This document shows, one piece after another, positions 7,643 through 17,561 of a stretch of 64,000 nt of DNA. Origin of the DNA: Gemmiger formicilis (lineage in GTDB: Bacteria; Bacillota; Clostridia; Oscillospirales; Ruminococcaceae); the NCBI RefSeq assembly GCF_018784445.1, contig NZ_WQOH01000004.1, positions 1 through 64,000 on the forward strand, given 5' to 3'. Position 1 is the first letter of the stretch. Every line of letters starts with the position of its first letter. The notes below the pieces were generated by a model that was given only the letters and a program-made list of their open reading frames with translations, made no database searches and was not told where the DNA came from. Both the position numbers and the translations under genes were made by a program.

Positions 7643-8230
7643 ATGCCTGAAATGTTAGATATAGTCGATGAAGACGGCGTGCCCACCGGCCGCAGCGTGC
7701 CGCGCACCGTCGCCCATGCCGATGGGCTGCGCCACCGCACCAGCCATGTCTGGATCGTGCGGCGCAAAGCGGGCCGCGTGCAGGTGCTTTTGCAGATGCG
7801 CTGCGCGGCCAAGGATTCCTACCCAGGGTGCTACGATATCTCCTCGGCCGGGCATATCCCGGCGGGGGATGAGTTTGTCGGCTCGGCCCTGCGGGAACTG
7901 CGGGAGGAACTGGGCGTTGATGCCCGCGCTGAAGATTTGCACGAGTGCGGCCTGCGGCGGTTCCGTTTTGAGGCGGAGTTCCACGGCAAGCCGTTTAAGG
8001 ACAACCAGGTCAGCAAGGTGTTCTGTTTGTGGCTGGATAAAGAGGCCGAGGATTTCAACGTGCAGAAGTCGGAGATCGACTATGTGAAGTGGTTCGATTT
8101 GGACGAGGCCATCCGCGCCGTGGACGAGGGGACGATACCGAACTGCATCTTTCCGGAGGAGCTGGGGATGGTGAAAGCGTTTGTCCAAAAGGCTTCTCCC
8201 CTGGGAGAAGCTGGCCGCGAAGCGGACTGA
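7643..8230 (+). CDS. NUDIX hydrolase of the isopentenyl-diphosphate-isomerase-like group
   Basis: 195 residues. The N-terminus (MLDIVDEDGVPTGRSVPRT, then LRHRTSHVWIV) is typical of NUDIX proteins that resemble IPP isomerase and YfcD. A NUDIX box follows: GHIPAGDEFVGSALRELREEL. The substrate is unknown, probably a nucleoside diphosphate derivative. The ATG at 7643 has AAGGA ten bases upstream. The last 13 codons (KASPLGEAGREAD) and the stop come from a dispersed repeat, and the same tail occurs on the fucosyltransferase-like protein ending at 63117. Confidence 0.88.
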   Translation: MPEMLDIVDEDGVPTGRSVPRTVAHADGLRHRTSHVWIVRRKAGRVQVLLQMRCAAKDSYPGCYDISSAGHIPAGDEFVGSALRELREELGVDARAEDLHECGLRRFRFEAEFHGKPFKDNQVSKVFCLWLDKEAEDFNVQKSEIDYVKWFDLDEAIRAVDEGTIPNCIFPEELGMVKAFVQKASPLGEAGREAD

Positions 8231-8390
8231 TGAGGGGCGGCCTTGCCTGACTGCGTCTTTGCGGGACGGTTGACCGAACGCGCCCCTCATCCGGCCTGCG
8301 GGCCGCCTTCAGTCTACGCGCTAAGAGCCGCCTACGGCGGTTGCGCTCCGCCTTCCCCTGCGGGCGCAGCCCCGCAGGGGAAGGCGGGGG
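8187..8390. repeat. Dispersed repeat family 1, copy A
   Basis: Begins AAAAGGCTTCTCCCCTGGG, contains GCGAAGCGGACTGATGAGGGGCG and CGCCCCTCATCCGGCCTGCGGGCC, and ends in a strong CCGCCTTCCCCTGCGGG hairpin. It includes a roughly 65-bp module, also present inverted in copies B and F, with CTTCAGTCTACGCGCTAAG. It overlaps the 3' end of the NUDIX gene. Confidence 0.8.
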
Positions 8391-8437
8391 GACTTTTCCG
8401 TTGGCACCACCCGTGTTGCAAAACGCGCAATTTTGTG

Positions 8438-8466
8438 TTGCTTACCCGGGAAAACCATGCTATAAT
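8438..8466 (+). promoter_or_regulatory. Upstream promoter of argG
   Basis: TTGCTT (8438-8443), 17-bp spacer, TATAAT (8461-8466). It would give a 240-base leader crossing the ArgR-box-like sites and the second promoter. Confidence 0.7.
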
Positions 8467-8496
8467 ACCCCTAGCGGCGCTGCGTATACATACACG

Positions 8497-8545
8497 CTTG
8501 TATATTTTTGCAAGCATCCCCCTGCATAAATGTATAACTATTCGG
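8497..8545. promoter_or_regulatory. Weaker ArgR-box-like sites
   Basis: TTGTATATTTTTGCAA (near 8499-8514) and CTGCATAAATGTATAACTA (8521-8539) resemble the ArgR half-site pair TGAAT-4-ATTCA with two or three mismatches. A very similar CTGCATAAATATAC lies before the second amino-acid importer (near 48890). Confidence 0.4.
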
Positions 8546-8598
8546 CAACCTGCCTAAAACAAAGCTAAAAATAGAAAATCCTTTGGCGGGTTTGCCCC

Positions 8599-8626
8599 TT
8601 GCAAAATGTATAAAAGAGTGTATAAT
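8599..8626 (+). promoter_or_regulatory. Proximal promoter of argG
   Basis: TTGCAA (8599-8604), 16-bp spacer, TATAAT (8621-8626). An ArgR box begins 12 bases downstream, over the expected transcription start. Confidence 0.75.
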
Positions 8627-8637
8627 ATACAGCAATG

Positions 8638-8655
8638 AATGAATAAATATTCAAG
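8638..8655. promoter_or_regulatory. ArgR box
   Basis: TGAAT-AAAT-ATTCA (8640-8653) exactly matches the core of the ArgR/AhrC consensus TGAATWWWWATTCA. It lies over the start of the proximal argG promoter, fitting arginine-dependent repression. No argR gene is in the window. Confidence 0.75.
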
Positions 8656-8715
8656 ACACACAGCAAGCAACAGCACCCTGCGGGTCTTGACAAATACGGA
8701 GAGGGGAATTTCATC

Positions 8716-9954
8716 ATGAAAAAGGATAAGAAAGATATTAAAAAGGTAGTTCTGGCATACTCCGGCGGTTTGGACACCTCCATCATCATTCCCTGGCTGA
8801 AGGAAAACTACAACAACTGCGAAGTCGTCGCTGTCTCCGGTGACGTCGGCCAGGGCACCGAGCTGGACGGCCTGGAAGAGAAGGCCATCAAGACCGGCGC
8901 TTCCAAGCTGTACGTCCTGGATCTCAAGAAGGACTACGTCGAAAACTACATCTGGCCCTGCCTGAAGGCTGACGCCAAGTATGAGGATTACCTGCTGGGT
9001 ACCTCCCATGCGCGTCCCTGCATCGCCGCCGCCCTGGCGGAGATCGCCAAGAAGGAGAACGCCGACGCCATCTGCCACGGCTGCACCGGCAAGGGCAACG
9101 ACCAGGTCCGTTTTGAGCTGACCCTCAAGGCCCTGGCCCCCGATATGGCCATCATCGCCCCTTGGCGTGAGTGGAGCATCAAGAGCCGTGACGAGGAGAT
9201 CGACTACGCCGAGGCCCATAACATTCCCCTGAAAATCAACCGTGAGACGAACTATTCCAAGGATAAGAACCTGTGGCACCTGAGCCATGAGGGTCTTGAC
9301 CTTGAAAAGCCGTCCCTGGAGCCGCAGTACAATAAGCCCGGCTTCCTGGAGCTGGGCGTTTCCCCCGAGCAGGCCCCCGATAAGCCGACCTACGTCAAGA
9401 TCCACTTCGAGAAGGGCATCCCCACCGCCGTGGACGGCAAGGAGATGGAGAGCGTTGAGCTGGTCGAGTACCTGAACAAGCTGGGCGGCGCCAACGGCAT
9501 CGGCCTGCTGGATATTGTCGAGAATCGTCTCGTAGGCATGAAGAGCCGCGGCGTCTATGAGACCCCCGGTGGTGCTATCCTGTACAAGGCCCATGATGTC
9601 CTCGAGACCATCACCCTGGATAAGGAGTCCATGCACTTCAAGGCACAGCTGGCCCAGAAGATGGGCGAGTTGGTCTACAACGGCCAGTGGTTCACCCCGC
9701 TGCGCGAGGCTATCAGCGCCTTCACCGACGACCTGCAGAAGACCGTCACCGGTGATGTGACCCTGAAGCTGTACAAGGGCAACATGATCAACGCCGGCGT
9801 CACCAGCCCGTACACCCTGTACGATGAGCAGACGGCCTCCTTCGGTGAGGATGATGATTACAACCAGGCAGACGCCAACGGCTTTATCAACCTGTTTGGC
9901 CTGCCCATCGCCGAGCGCGCCAAGCTGGCCAAGAACTGGCCCACCGAGGAATAA
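8716..9954 (+). CDS. argG: Argininosuccinate synthase
   Basis: Joins citrulline and aspartate with ATP to make argininosuccinate. 412 residues, normal length. The ATP-pyrophosphatase loop is [18 protein letters not shown] at residues 12-29. Other family blocks are [28 protein letters not shown] and IIAPWREW. It starts at ATG 8716 behind GGAGAGGGG. First gene of the arginine cluster, under two promoters and an ArgR box, and followed by its own terminator at 9983. Confidence 0.97.
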   Translation: MKKDKKDIKKVVLAYSGGLDTSIIIPWLKENYNNCEVVAVSGDVGQGTELDGLEEKAIKTGASKLYVLDLKKDYVENYIWPCLKADAKYEDYLLGTSHARPCIAAALAEIAKKENADAICHGCTGKGNDQVRFELTLKALAPDMAIIAPWREWSIKSRDEEIDYAEAHNIPLKINRETNYSKDKNLWHLSHEGLDLEKPSLEPQYNKPGFLELGVSPEQAPDKPTYVKIHFEKGIPTAVDGKEMESVELVEYLNKLGGANGIGLLDIVENRLVGMKSRGVYETPGGAILYKAHDVLETITLDKESMHFKAQLAQKMGELVYNGQWFTPLREAISAFTDDLQKTVTGDVTLKLYKGNMINAGVTSPYTLYDEQTASFGEDDDYNQADANGFINLFGLPIAERAKLAKNWPTEE

Positions 9955-9982
9955 AAGTAAGTAAACAAACGCCTAATATGCA

Positions 9983-10017
9983 ACCGCCAAGGGGCGTAGA
10001 CACCCTTTGGCGGTTTT
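9983..10017 (+). terminator. Terminator after argG
   Basis: ACCGCCAA/TTGGCGGT stem extended by AGGG/CCCT and followed by TTTT. It would separate argG from argH unless there is readthrough. Confidence 0.7.
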
Positions 10018-10030
10018 GGCGTTACTATTA

Positions 10031-10223
10031 AAAGATAAAAGATAATAAAAAATGTGGAGTTTTGGCCTGAGGCCAAAACAAAAAAACGTAGGGGCGGATT
10101 CCATATCCGCCCGTCAACAGGCAGACGACCTGCGGGCGCATATAGAATGCGCCCCTACGGAGGCAGAAAATTTTTGAGCGGTGCGCCGGCACCGCGAACC
10201 ACCAATTTTATTATCTATTATCT
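10031..10223. repeat. MITE-like element upstream of argH (copy 1)
   Basis: Roughly 193 bp with imperfect inverted ends built from GATAAAAGATAATAAAA and TTTTATTATCTATTATCT. It contains GGAGTTTTGGCC, the nested GTAGGGGC..GCCCCTAC palindrome (10088-10158) and GAGCGGTGCGC/GCGAACCACC. A near-identical copy lies after argH at 11621-11841, so the pair brackets that gene. Confidence 0.75.
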
Positions 10224-10244
10224 AAAAAAATGGAGGTTCTACTT

Positions 10245-11620
<1,376 letters not shown>

Positions 11621-11621
<1 letters not shown>

Positions 11622-11841
11622 GATAAAAGATAATAGATAAAAGATAATAAAAAATGTGGAGTTTTGACCAAGGCCAAAACAAAAAACATACCGTAGGGGC
11701 GGATTCCATATCCGCCCGCGGCACCTGCCGTAAGCTGCACGGGCGCATATAGAATGCGCCCCTACGGAGGCAGAAAATTTTGAGCGGTGCGCAGCGCCGC
11801 GAACCACCAATTTTATTATCTAGTATCTTTTATCTATTATC
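11621..11841. repeat. MITE-like element downstream of argH (copy 2)
   Basis: Same architecture and orientation as 10031-10223: AGATAATAAAAAATGTGG, a GTAGGGGCGGATTCC..GCCCCTAC core, then ACCACCAATTTTATTATC. The TA-rich ends are longer than in copy 1. Confidence 0.75.
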
Positions 11842-11861
11842 TAATAATCAGGGGTGTAACA

Positions 11862-12803
11862 ATGGGAAAGTACAAAATCTTCGTGGATGGTTCCTCCGGT
11901 ACCACCGGCCTGCGCATTGCGGATCGGCTGGCGGAGCGGGACGAATTTGAAATTCTGAAAATCTCCGCGGCAGACCGCAAGGACGTCCACGCCCGGGCAG
12001 CGGTCATCAATGAGAGCGACCTCTCGTTCCTCTGCCTGCCGGACGATGCGGCCCGCGAGGTCGTACCGCTGCTGCGCGAGGATGTGCGCATTCTCGATAC
12101 CAGCACAGCGCACCGCACAGCCCCCGGCTGGCTCTACGGCCTGCCCGAGCTCCATGGCACCCGCGAGGCGCTGAAAACCGCCACCCGTGTGGCTGTGCCG
12201 GGCTGCCACGCCACCGGGTTTATCACGCCGGTGGCCCCGCTGGTGGAGTTGGGGATCCTCCCCAAGACCGCCCATCTGAGTGTGACGAGTTTGACCGGCT
12301 ACTCCGGCGGCGGCAAAAAGATGATTGCTGAATATGAGGGTGAGCGCACGAACGAAGCGCTGAACGCCCCGCGTCCCTACGGCTTGGCGCTGCACCATAA
12401 GCACCTGCCCGAAATGGCGGCCATCACCGGGCTGGAAACGGCCCCCAACTTTGTGCCGGTCGTGGCTGATTACTATGCGGGCATGGAGACGATGATCCCG
12501 CTGGATCTGACGGCACTGGGCGTTTCGGCCCCGCAGGCCGCCGCCGCGCTGGCCGAGTATTATGCCGGGCAGCCGATGATCAAAGTGCACCCCCTGTGCG
12601 AGGGCACGGACGGCGGCTTTTTGGCGGCCAACAAGCTGGCGGGCAAAGACACGCTGGAAATCTTCTGCCTGGCCAACCCGGCCGGGACCCAGATGCAGCT
12701 CATCAGCCTGTTTGACAACCTGGGCAAAGGCAGCTCGGGCGCGGCCGTGCAGTGCATGAACCTGATGCTGGGAATAGAGGAAACGAAAGGGCTGGCGCGA
12801 TAA
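11862..12803 (+). CDS. argC: N-acetyl-gamma-glutamyl-phosphate reductase, short type
   Basis: Reduces N-acetylglutamyl phosphate to the semialdehyde with NADPH. 313 residues, the shorter type-2 form whose N-terminus reads FVDGSSGTTGLRI. The catalytic cysteine is in VAVPGCHATGF, and the later block is HKHLPEM. The ATG at 11862 follows AGGGGTGT. It lies directly after the second MITE-like copy, with no clear promoter of its own. Confidence 0.95.
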   Translation: MGKYKIFVDGSSGTTGLRIADRLAERDEFEILKISAADRKDVHARAAVINESDLSFLCLPDDAAREVVPLLREDVRILDTSTAHRTAPGWLYGLPELHGTREALKTATRVAVPGCHATGFITPVAPLVELGILPKTAHLSVTSLTGYSGGGKKMIAEYEGERTNEALNAPRPYGLALHHKHLPEMAAITGLETAPNFVPVVADYYAGMETMIPLDLTALGVSAPQAAAALAEYYAGQPMIKVHPLCEGTDGGFLAANKLAGKDTLEIFCLANPAGTQMQLISLFDNLGKGSSGAAVQCMNLMLGIEETKGLAR

Positions 12804-12832
12804 AGGCTCCCCCCCAAGGGGGAAGGCTTAGA
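12803..12832. repeat. Isolated end of dispersed repeat family 1
   Basis: AAGGCTCCCCCCCAAGGGGGAAGGCTT hairpin in the 50-base gap between argC and argJ. It matches only the terminal hairpin of the longer repeats. Confidence 0.6.
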
Positions 12833-12854
12833 TGTAAAGAGAGAGGTACATATT

Positions 12855-14081
12855 ATGAGCAACTTTAAATCCATCCCCGGCGGCATCTGTGCGCCGCTGG
12901 GATTTTCTGCGGCGGGCGTGCATTGCGGCATCCGCCATAACCATTCCAAGCTCGACCTGGCGCTTATCAAGGCGGATGTCCGCTGCGCGGGCGCAGGCTG
13001 CTACACTACCAACAAGGTTTACGGCGCTCCCATCACGGTGGATCGCGAGCATCTGAAGGACGGCTATGCCCAGGCGATCGTCGTCAATAGCGGCAACGCC
13101 AACACCTGCGCCCCGGGCGGCGTGCAGCTGGCGAAAGACACCTGCGATATCGTCGCGAAAGAGCTGGGCATCAGCGCCGACGACGTGCTCCCCTCCTCCA
13201 CGGGCGTTATCGGCCAGGCCATGAGCATTGAGCCGTTTGCCAAGGGCATCCCCGAAGCTGCCGCCAAGCTGGCCGCCAGCGAGGCAGGCAGCCACGCCGC
13301 CGCCACCGCCATCATGACTACTGATACCCACCCGAAAGAAATCGCTTTGGAGTTTGAGGTCGGCGGCAAGACCGTTCGCATCGGTGCCATCGCCAAGGGC
13401 AGCGGCATGATCCACCCGAACATGGCGACGATGCTGCTGTTCATGACCACCGACGCCAAGGTCGAGCCTGCCGCCCTGCAGAAGGCGCTGTCCACCGTCG
13501 TGCCCGCTACCTTTAACCAGATTTCCGTGGACGGCGATACCTCCACCAACGATACCGTGCTGCTGCTGGCCTCCGGCCTGTCCGGCGCGGAAATCGTTGA
13601 CGGTACGCCCGACTATGATACGTTTGTTGCTGCGCTGACCGAGGCCGCCGAGCACCTGAGCCGCGAGCTGGCCGGGGATGGCGAGGGCGCGACCAAGCTG
13701 CTGGAATGCACCGTGACCGGCGCACCCGACCTGGCGACCGCCCGCGCGGTGTCCAAGAGCGTCATCCATTCCACTCTGTTCAAGGCCGCCATGTTCGGTG
13801 CAGATGCTAACTGGGGCCGCGTGCTCTGCGCCATTGGCTACACGCCAGGGGACTTCGATATCAGCAAGACGTCGGTGCGCCTCAAGAGCAAGGCCGGCGA
13901 GGTGTTCGTCTGCGAGAACGCCGCCTACCACCCGTACAGCGAGGATGAGGCCGCCGTGGTGCTGAAGGAGGATGAGATCGATATCCTCGTTGACCTTGGC
14001 AGCGGCGACGCCACCGCCAAGGCCTGGGGCTGCGATCTGACCTATGATTATGTGAAAATTAATGGGGATTACAGAACCTGA
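12855..14081 (+). CDS. argJ: Bifunctional ornithine acetyltransferase / N-acetylglutamate synthase
   Basis: Moves the acetyl group from N-acetylornithine back to glutamate, making the cyclic arginine pathway. It may also make acetylglutamate from acetyl-CoA. 408 residues. The self-cleavage site that frees the catalytic threonine is KGSGMIHPNMATML, mid-protein. VVNSGNANTC and SSTGVIGQ are further signatures. Starts at an ATG behind AGAGAGG. Its presence makes a separate argE unnecessary. Confidence 0.96.
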   Translation: MSNFKSIPGGICAPLGFSAAGVHCGIRHNHSKLDLALIKADVRCAGAGCYTTNKVYGAPITVDREHLKDGYAQAIVVNSGNANTCAPGGVQLAKDTCDIVAKELGISADDVLPSSTGVIGQAMSIEPFAKGIPEAAAKLAASEAGSHAAATAIMTTDTHPKEIALEFEVGGKTVRIGAIAKGSGMIHPNMATMLLFMTTDAKVEPAALQKALSTVVPATFNQISVDGDTSTNDTVLLLASGLSGAEIVDGTPDYDTFVAALTEAAEHLSRELAGDGEGATKLLECTVTGAPDLATARAVSKSVIHSTLFKAAMFGADANWGRVLCAIGYTPGDFDISKTSVRLKSKAGEVFVCENAAYHPYSEDEAAVVLKEDEIDILVDLGSGDATAKAWGCDLTYDYVKINGDYRT

Positions 14082-14083
14082 TG

Positions 14084-14295
14084 AAAAAGGCTTCTCCCGC
14101 GGGACTGCGCCCGCAGGCGCGTGTTGGAGCGCAACCGCCGAAGGCGGCTCTTAGCGCGTAGACTGAAGCTGTCGGCGAAGCCGACTGATGAGGGGCGGGC
14201 TTTCGGCGGCAGACCGGTAGACGGATGCTGCGGCAGGTGTGCCCCTCATCCGGCCTCGCAAGCTCGGCCACCTTCCCCCTTGGGGGAAGGCTTTA
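14084..14295. repeat. Dispersed repeat family 1, copy B
   Basis: Starts AAAAAGGCTTCTCCCGCGGG three bases after the argJ stop and ends CACCTTCCCCCTTGGGGGAAGGC. It includes the extra module GAGCGCAACCGCCGAAGGCG in the orientation opposite to copy A. Confidence 0.8.
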
Positions 14296-14317
14296 GAGGT
14301 AGGGGATGGAGGAAACG

Positions 14318-15172
14318 ATGAAGAATGAACAAATGGCCCTGCTGTTCAGCGAGGCTACACCTTATATCCAAAAATACCACGGCAAAACGCTGGTTATCAA
14401 GTACGGCGGCAATGCCATGGTCAACGATGAACTGAAACTGGCCGTCATGAACGACCTGGTCACGCTGACGCTGCTGGGTGTGCGGGTCGTGCTGGTACAC
14501 GGCGGCGGGCCTGCCATCAACCAGATGCTCAAGCGCGTGGGGAAGGAATCCAAATTTGTGAACGGTCTGCGCTACACCGATGAAGAAACCATGGGCATTG
14601 TCCAGCAGGTGCTGGCCGGGCAGGTCAACAAAGACCTGGTCGCGCTGCTCAAAGGCCGCGGCGTCGGCCTGTGCGGCATGGACGGCCACATGATCATGTG
14701 CAAGCGCAAATCGGATGTGGATTTGGGCTATGTCGGCGAAATTGAAAAGGTCAACACGACGCTGATCGACCACCTGCTGGCCGACAGCTTCATCCCGGTC
14801 ATTGCCACCGTCGGCATGGACGACAACGGCATCCCCTACAACATCAACGCAGACACGGCCGCGGCTGAAATTGCCATTGCCCTGCACGCAGAAAAACTCG
14901 TCATCATGACGGATATCGTTGGTCTGCTCTACGATAAGGACGATGAATCCACGCTGATCCCTGAGGTCGAAGTCTCCGAAATCGAGGGCTACAAGGCCGC
15001 AGGCGTCATTGCGGGCGGTATGCTGCCCAAGATCGAGGGCATGGCCGACGCCATCTACCAGGGCGTCCACGAGGCCGTCATCATCGATGGCCGCGTGCCC
15101 CACTCGATTCTGCTGGAAATGTTCAGTGACAGAGGCGCAGGTACAATGTTCTATCGGCGGGGGAACCGCTGA
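14318..15172 (+). CDS. argB: Acetylglutamate kinase
   Basis: Phosphorylates N-acetylglutamate, often the arginine-inhibited step. 284 residues. The amino-acid-kinase blocks are LVIKYGGNAM, VVLVHGGGPAINQML, and the nucleotide-binding region from NADTAAAEIA to GGMLPKIEG. The N-terminal helix before the kinase core (MALLFSEATPYIQKYHG) is the feature associated with arginine-sensitive hexameric enzymes. I choose ATG 14318, with GGAGG five bases upstream, over the ATG at 14306. Confidence 0.95.
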   Translation: MKNEQMALLFSEATPYIQKYHGKTLVIKYGGNAMVNDELKLAVMNDLVTLTLLGVRVVLVHGGGPAINQMLKRVGKESKFVNGLRYTDEETMGIVQQVLAGQVNKDLVALLKGRGVGLCGMDGHMIMCKRKSDVDLGYVGEIEKVNTTLIDHLLADSFIPVIATVGMDDNGIPYNINADTAAAEIAIALHAEKLVIMTDIVGLLYDKDDESTLIPEVEVSEIEGYKAAGVIAGGMLPKIEGMADAIYQGVHEAVIIDGRVPHSILLEMFSDRGAGTMFYRRGNR

Positions 15173-15175
15173 TTG

Positions 15176-15328
15176 AAAAGGCTTCCCCCTCGGGGGAAAC
15201 TGTCGGCAAAGCCGACGGATGAGGGGCGGCCTGCCCGCTGCAATCTCTTTCCGGGCAGCAGCGGCACACGCGCCCCGCATCCGGCCTCGTAAACCCAGCC
15301 ACCTTCCCCCGATGGGGGAAGACTCTTG
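15176..15328. repeat. Dispersed repeat family 1, copy C
   Basis: About 150 bp filling the gap between argB and argD, from AAAGGCTTCCCCCTCGGGGG to CCTTCCCCCGATGGGGGAAG, with the CGACGGATGAGGGGCGG/GCGCCCCGCATCCGGCC interior. Confidence 0.8.
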
Positions 15329-15352
15329 CACATGATAAAGGGGGTACCCTAG

Positions 15353-16534
15353 ATGAATACCGAAAAAGTGATTTCCCGGGACAACGACTATATTCTCCAC
15401 ACCTACGGCCGCAGCCAGGTCGTGCTGGCAGAGGGCAAGGGGATGACCGCCAGGGATGCCGACGGCAAGGAATATCTCGATTTTACGTCGGGTATCGGCG
15501 TCAACTCCCTGGGCTACTGCCACCCCGCCTGGGTCAAGGCCGTGGCAGACCAGGCCGCGACCTTGCAGCACACCTCCAACCTGTATTACACTGCCCCGGA
15601 CGGCAAGCTGGCAAAAAAAATCTGCCGCCGCACCGGGCTGGATGCTGTATTCTTCGGCAACTCGGGTGCCGAAGCCAACGAGGGTGCCATCAAGTGCGCC
15701 CGCAAATACAGCGTAGACACGTATGGCGAGAGCCGCAGCAAGGTCATCACCCTTGTCAATTCCTTCCATGGCCGCACGCTGGCAACCCTGACCGCCACCG
15801 GCCAGGATGTGTTCCACCACGACTTTGGACCCTTCCCCGGCAACTTTGCCTATGTCCCGGCGGGCGATTTTGCCGCGCTGGAAAAGGCAGCCGATGCCTC
15901 TGCCTGCGCCGTCATGATGGAACTGGTACAGGGCGAGGGCGGCGTTGTCGCCCTGGATGCCGACTATGTTGCCAAGGTCGCGGCGTTCTGCAAGGAAAAA
16001 GACATTCTGCTCATCGTCGATGAGGTGCAGACCGGCGTGGGCCGCACCGGCAAGTTCCTGGCCTGCGAGCATTTTGACCTGCACCCCGATATCGTCACCC
16101 TGGCCAAGGGTCTGGGCGGCGGCCTGCCCATCGGCGCGGTGGTCATGAACAAAAAGGTTGCCGAGCATATGAAGCCTGGCAGCCACGGTTCGACCTTCGG
16201 CGGCAACCCGGTCTGCTGCGCCGGTGCGCTGGCCGTGCTGGATACGATGGACGAGGAGTTCCTCGCCAATGTCAACGAGCGTGCGGCCCAGCTGCGCGCC
16301 GGGCTTGCCAAACTGCCCCATGTGCAGCAGGTCAGCGGCCTGGGCCTGATGGTGGGCATCGCCTTTGACGACGGCATCAAGGCCGCCGATGTCCGCGCCG
16401 CCTGCGAGAAGCAGGGCCTGCTGGTGCTGACCGCCAAGACTCGTTTGCGCCTGCTGCCGCCGCTGATTTTGACGGCGGAGGATGTGAACGCCGCGCTGGA
16501 TACCCTGCGCACCGTGCTGGAGAAATGCGTATGA
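15353..16534 (+). CDS. argD: Acetylornithine aminotransferase
   Basis: PLP enzyme of aminotransferase class III that converts N-acetylglutamate semialdehyde to N-acetylornithine. 393 residues. Seen are FTSGIGVNSLGYCHP, FFGNSGAEANEGAIK, FHGRTLATLTATGQ, DEVQTGVGRTGKF and the PLP lysine in TLAKGLGGGLPIGAVV. AAAGGGGG precedes the ATG. The stop overlaps the argF start by four bases (ATGA), so the two genes are coupled. Confidence 0.95.
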   Translation: MNTEKVISRDNDYILHTYGRSQVVLAEGKGMTARDADGKEYLDFTSGIGVNSLGYCHPAWVKAVADQAATLQHTSNLYYTAPDGKLAKKICRRTGLDAVFFGNSGAEANEGAIKCARKYSVDTYGESRSKVITLVNSFHGRTLATLTATGQDVFHHDFGPFPGNFAYVPAGDFAALEKAADASACAVMMELVQGEGGVVALDADYVAKVAAFCKEKDILLIVDEVQTGVGRTGKFLACEHFDLHPDIVTLAKGLGGGLPIGAVVMNKKVAEHMKPGSHGSTFGGNPVCCAGALAVLDTMDEEFLANVNERAAQLRAGLAKLPHVQQVSGLGLMVGIAFDDGIKAADVRAACEKQGLLVLTAKTRLRLLPPLILTAEDVNAALDTLRTVLEKCV

Positions 16535-17442
16535 AACATCTGCTGAAATTGGGCGGCCTGACGCCCGAGGAGATCACCCACATCCTGGATGTGGCCGACG
16601 AATATAAGCGACTGCACAGGGACGGCATCGACCCGAAGGACTTGCAGGGCAAGGCCGTGGCGCTGATTTTCGCCAAAAACTCCACCCGCACCCGCGCAAG
16701 CCTGGAAGTGGGCATCTACCAGATGGGCGGCCTGGGCACCTACCTGAGCGCCAATGATCTGCAGACTGCCCGCGGCGAGCCTGTGCAGGACACCGCCCGC
16801 GTGCTGGGGCGGTATTATGACGCCATCGTCTGCCGCACCTACAAGCAGACGACCCTGGACGCGCTGGCAAAATACAGCGGCATACCGGTGATTTCCGGCA
16901 TGACTGACTACGCCCACCCCTTGCAGGTGCTGACGGACTTAATGACCGTGCGTGAGCGCAAGGGCACGCTGGCCGGGCTAAAGGCCGGGTTCATCGGCGA
17001 CGGCTACAACATGGCGAACAGCGTGATTGTGGGCTGCCTTGCCATGGGTATGGCGGTCACGGTCGCCTGCCCGAAGCACTACCGCCCGGCAGCCGATGTG
17101 CTGATGCTGGCGCAGCGGTACGGCGATAAATTCACACTGACGAACGACCCCGACGAGGCCGCCCGCGATGCGGACGTGCTGTTTACCGATGTCTGGGTCA
17201 GCATGGGCATGGAGCGCGAGGCCGAGCAGCGCCGCCGGGATTTCACTGGCTTTACGCTGGATGCGGCCCGCATGGCGCTGGCCAAGCCGGACTGCATAGT
17301 GCAGCACCCGCTGCCCGCCCACCGCGGCGAGGAGATCGCCCCCGATGTGCTGGAAGGGCACATGGAGGAGATTTTTGACGAGGCCGAGAACCGGATTTAC
17401 GTGGAAAAGGCCGTGCTGGCAGTTTTGCTGGCGGGGAAATAA
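16531..17442 (+). CDS. argF: Ornithine carbamoyltransferase
   Basis: Makes citrulline from ornithine and carbamoyl phosphate. 303 residues. The carbamoyl-phosphate loop is KNSTRTRASLEVG, and the ornithine-loop motif is DVWVSMGME. In place of the usual HCLP cysteine the sequence reads VQHPLPAHRGEE, so cysteine is replaced by proline. The SMG loop argues against aspartate carbamoyltransferase. Start ATG 16531 has GGAG eight bases upstream and overlaps the argD stop. A strong terminator follows at 17453. Confidence 0.92.
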   Translation: MKHLLKLGGLTPEEITHILDVADEYKRLHRDGIDPKDLQGKAVALIFAKNSTRTRASLEVGIYQMGGLGTYLSANDLQTARGEPVQDTARVLGRYYDAIVCRTYKQTTLDALAKYSGIPVISGMTDYAHPLQVLTDLMTVRERKGTLAGLKAGFIGDGYNMANSVIVGCLAMGMAVTVACPKHYRPAADVLMLAQRYGDKFTLTNDPDEAARDADVLFTDVWVSMGMEREAEQRRRDFTGFTLDAARMALAKPDCIVQHPLPAHRGEEIAPDVLEGHMEEIFDEAENRIYVEKAVLAVLLAGK

Positions 17443-17452
17443 AGTACAGGAA

Positions 17453-17480
17453 GCAGGGCAGAGTGCGGCCCTGCTTTTTT
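17453..17480 (+). terminator. Terminator of the arginine cluster
   Basis: GCAGGGC/GCCCTGC stem, eight-base loop, then six T residues, 11 bases after the argF stop. Confidence 0.88.
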
Positions 17481-17512
17481 GTTGGGGCGAGAGGGTCTTT
17501 CACCGCCTTCCC

Positions 17513-17541
17513 TTGACAGGCTGTGTTATACTGGATATATC
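17513..17541 (+). promoter_or_regulatory. Promoter of the YitT-like gene
   Basis: TTGACA (17513-17518), 17-bp spacer, TATATC (17536-17541), with an ATG 20 bases further on. Confidence 0.7.
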
Positions 17542-17561
17542 ACTGTCCAAGGAGTGCCGCC

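Noticed and set aside
14246-16321. 691-codon minus-strand frame opposite argB and argD
   Set aside because: Covers two clear arginine genes on the other strand and a dispersed repeat; low-complexity product.
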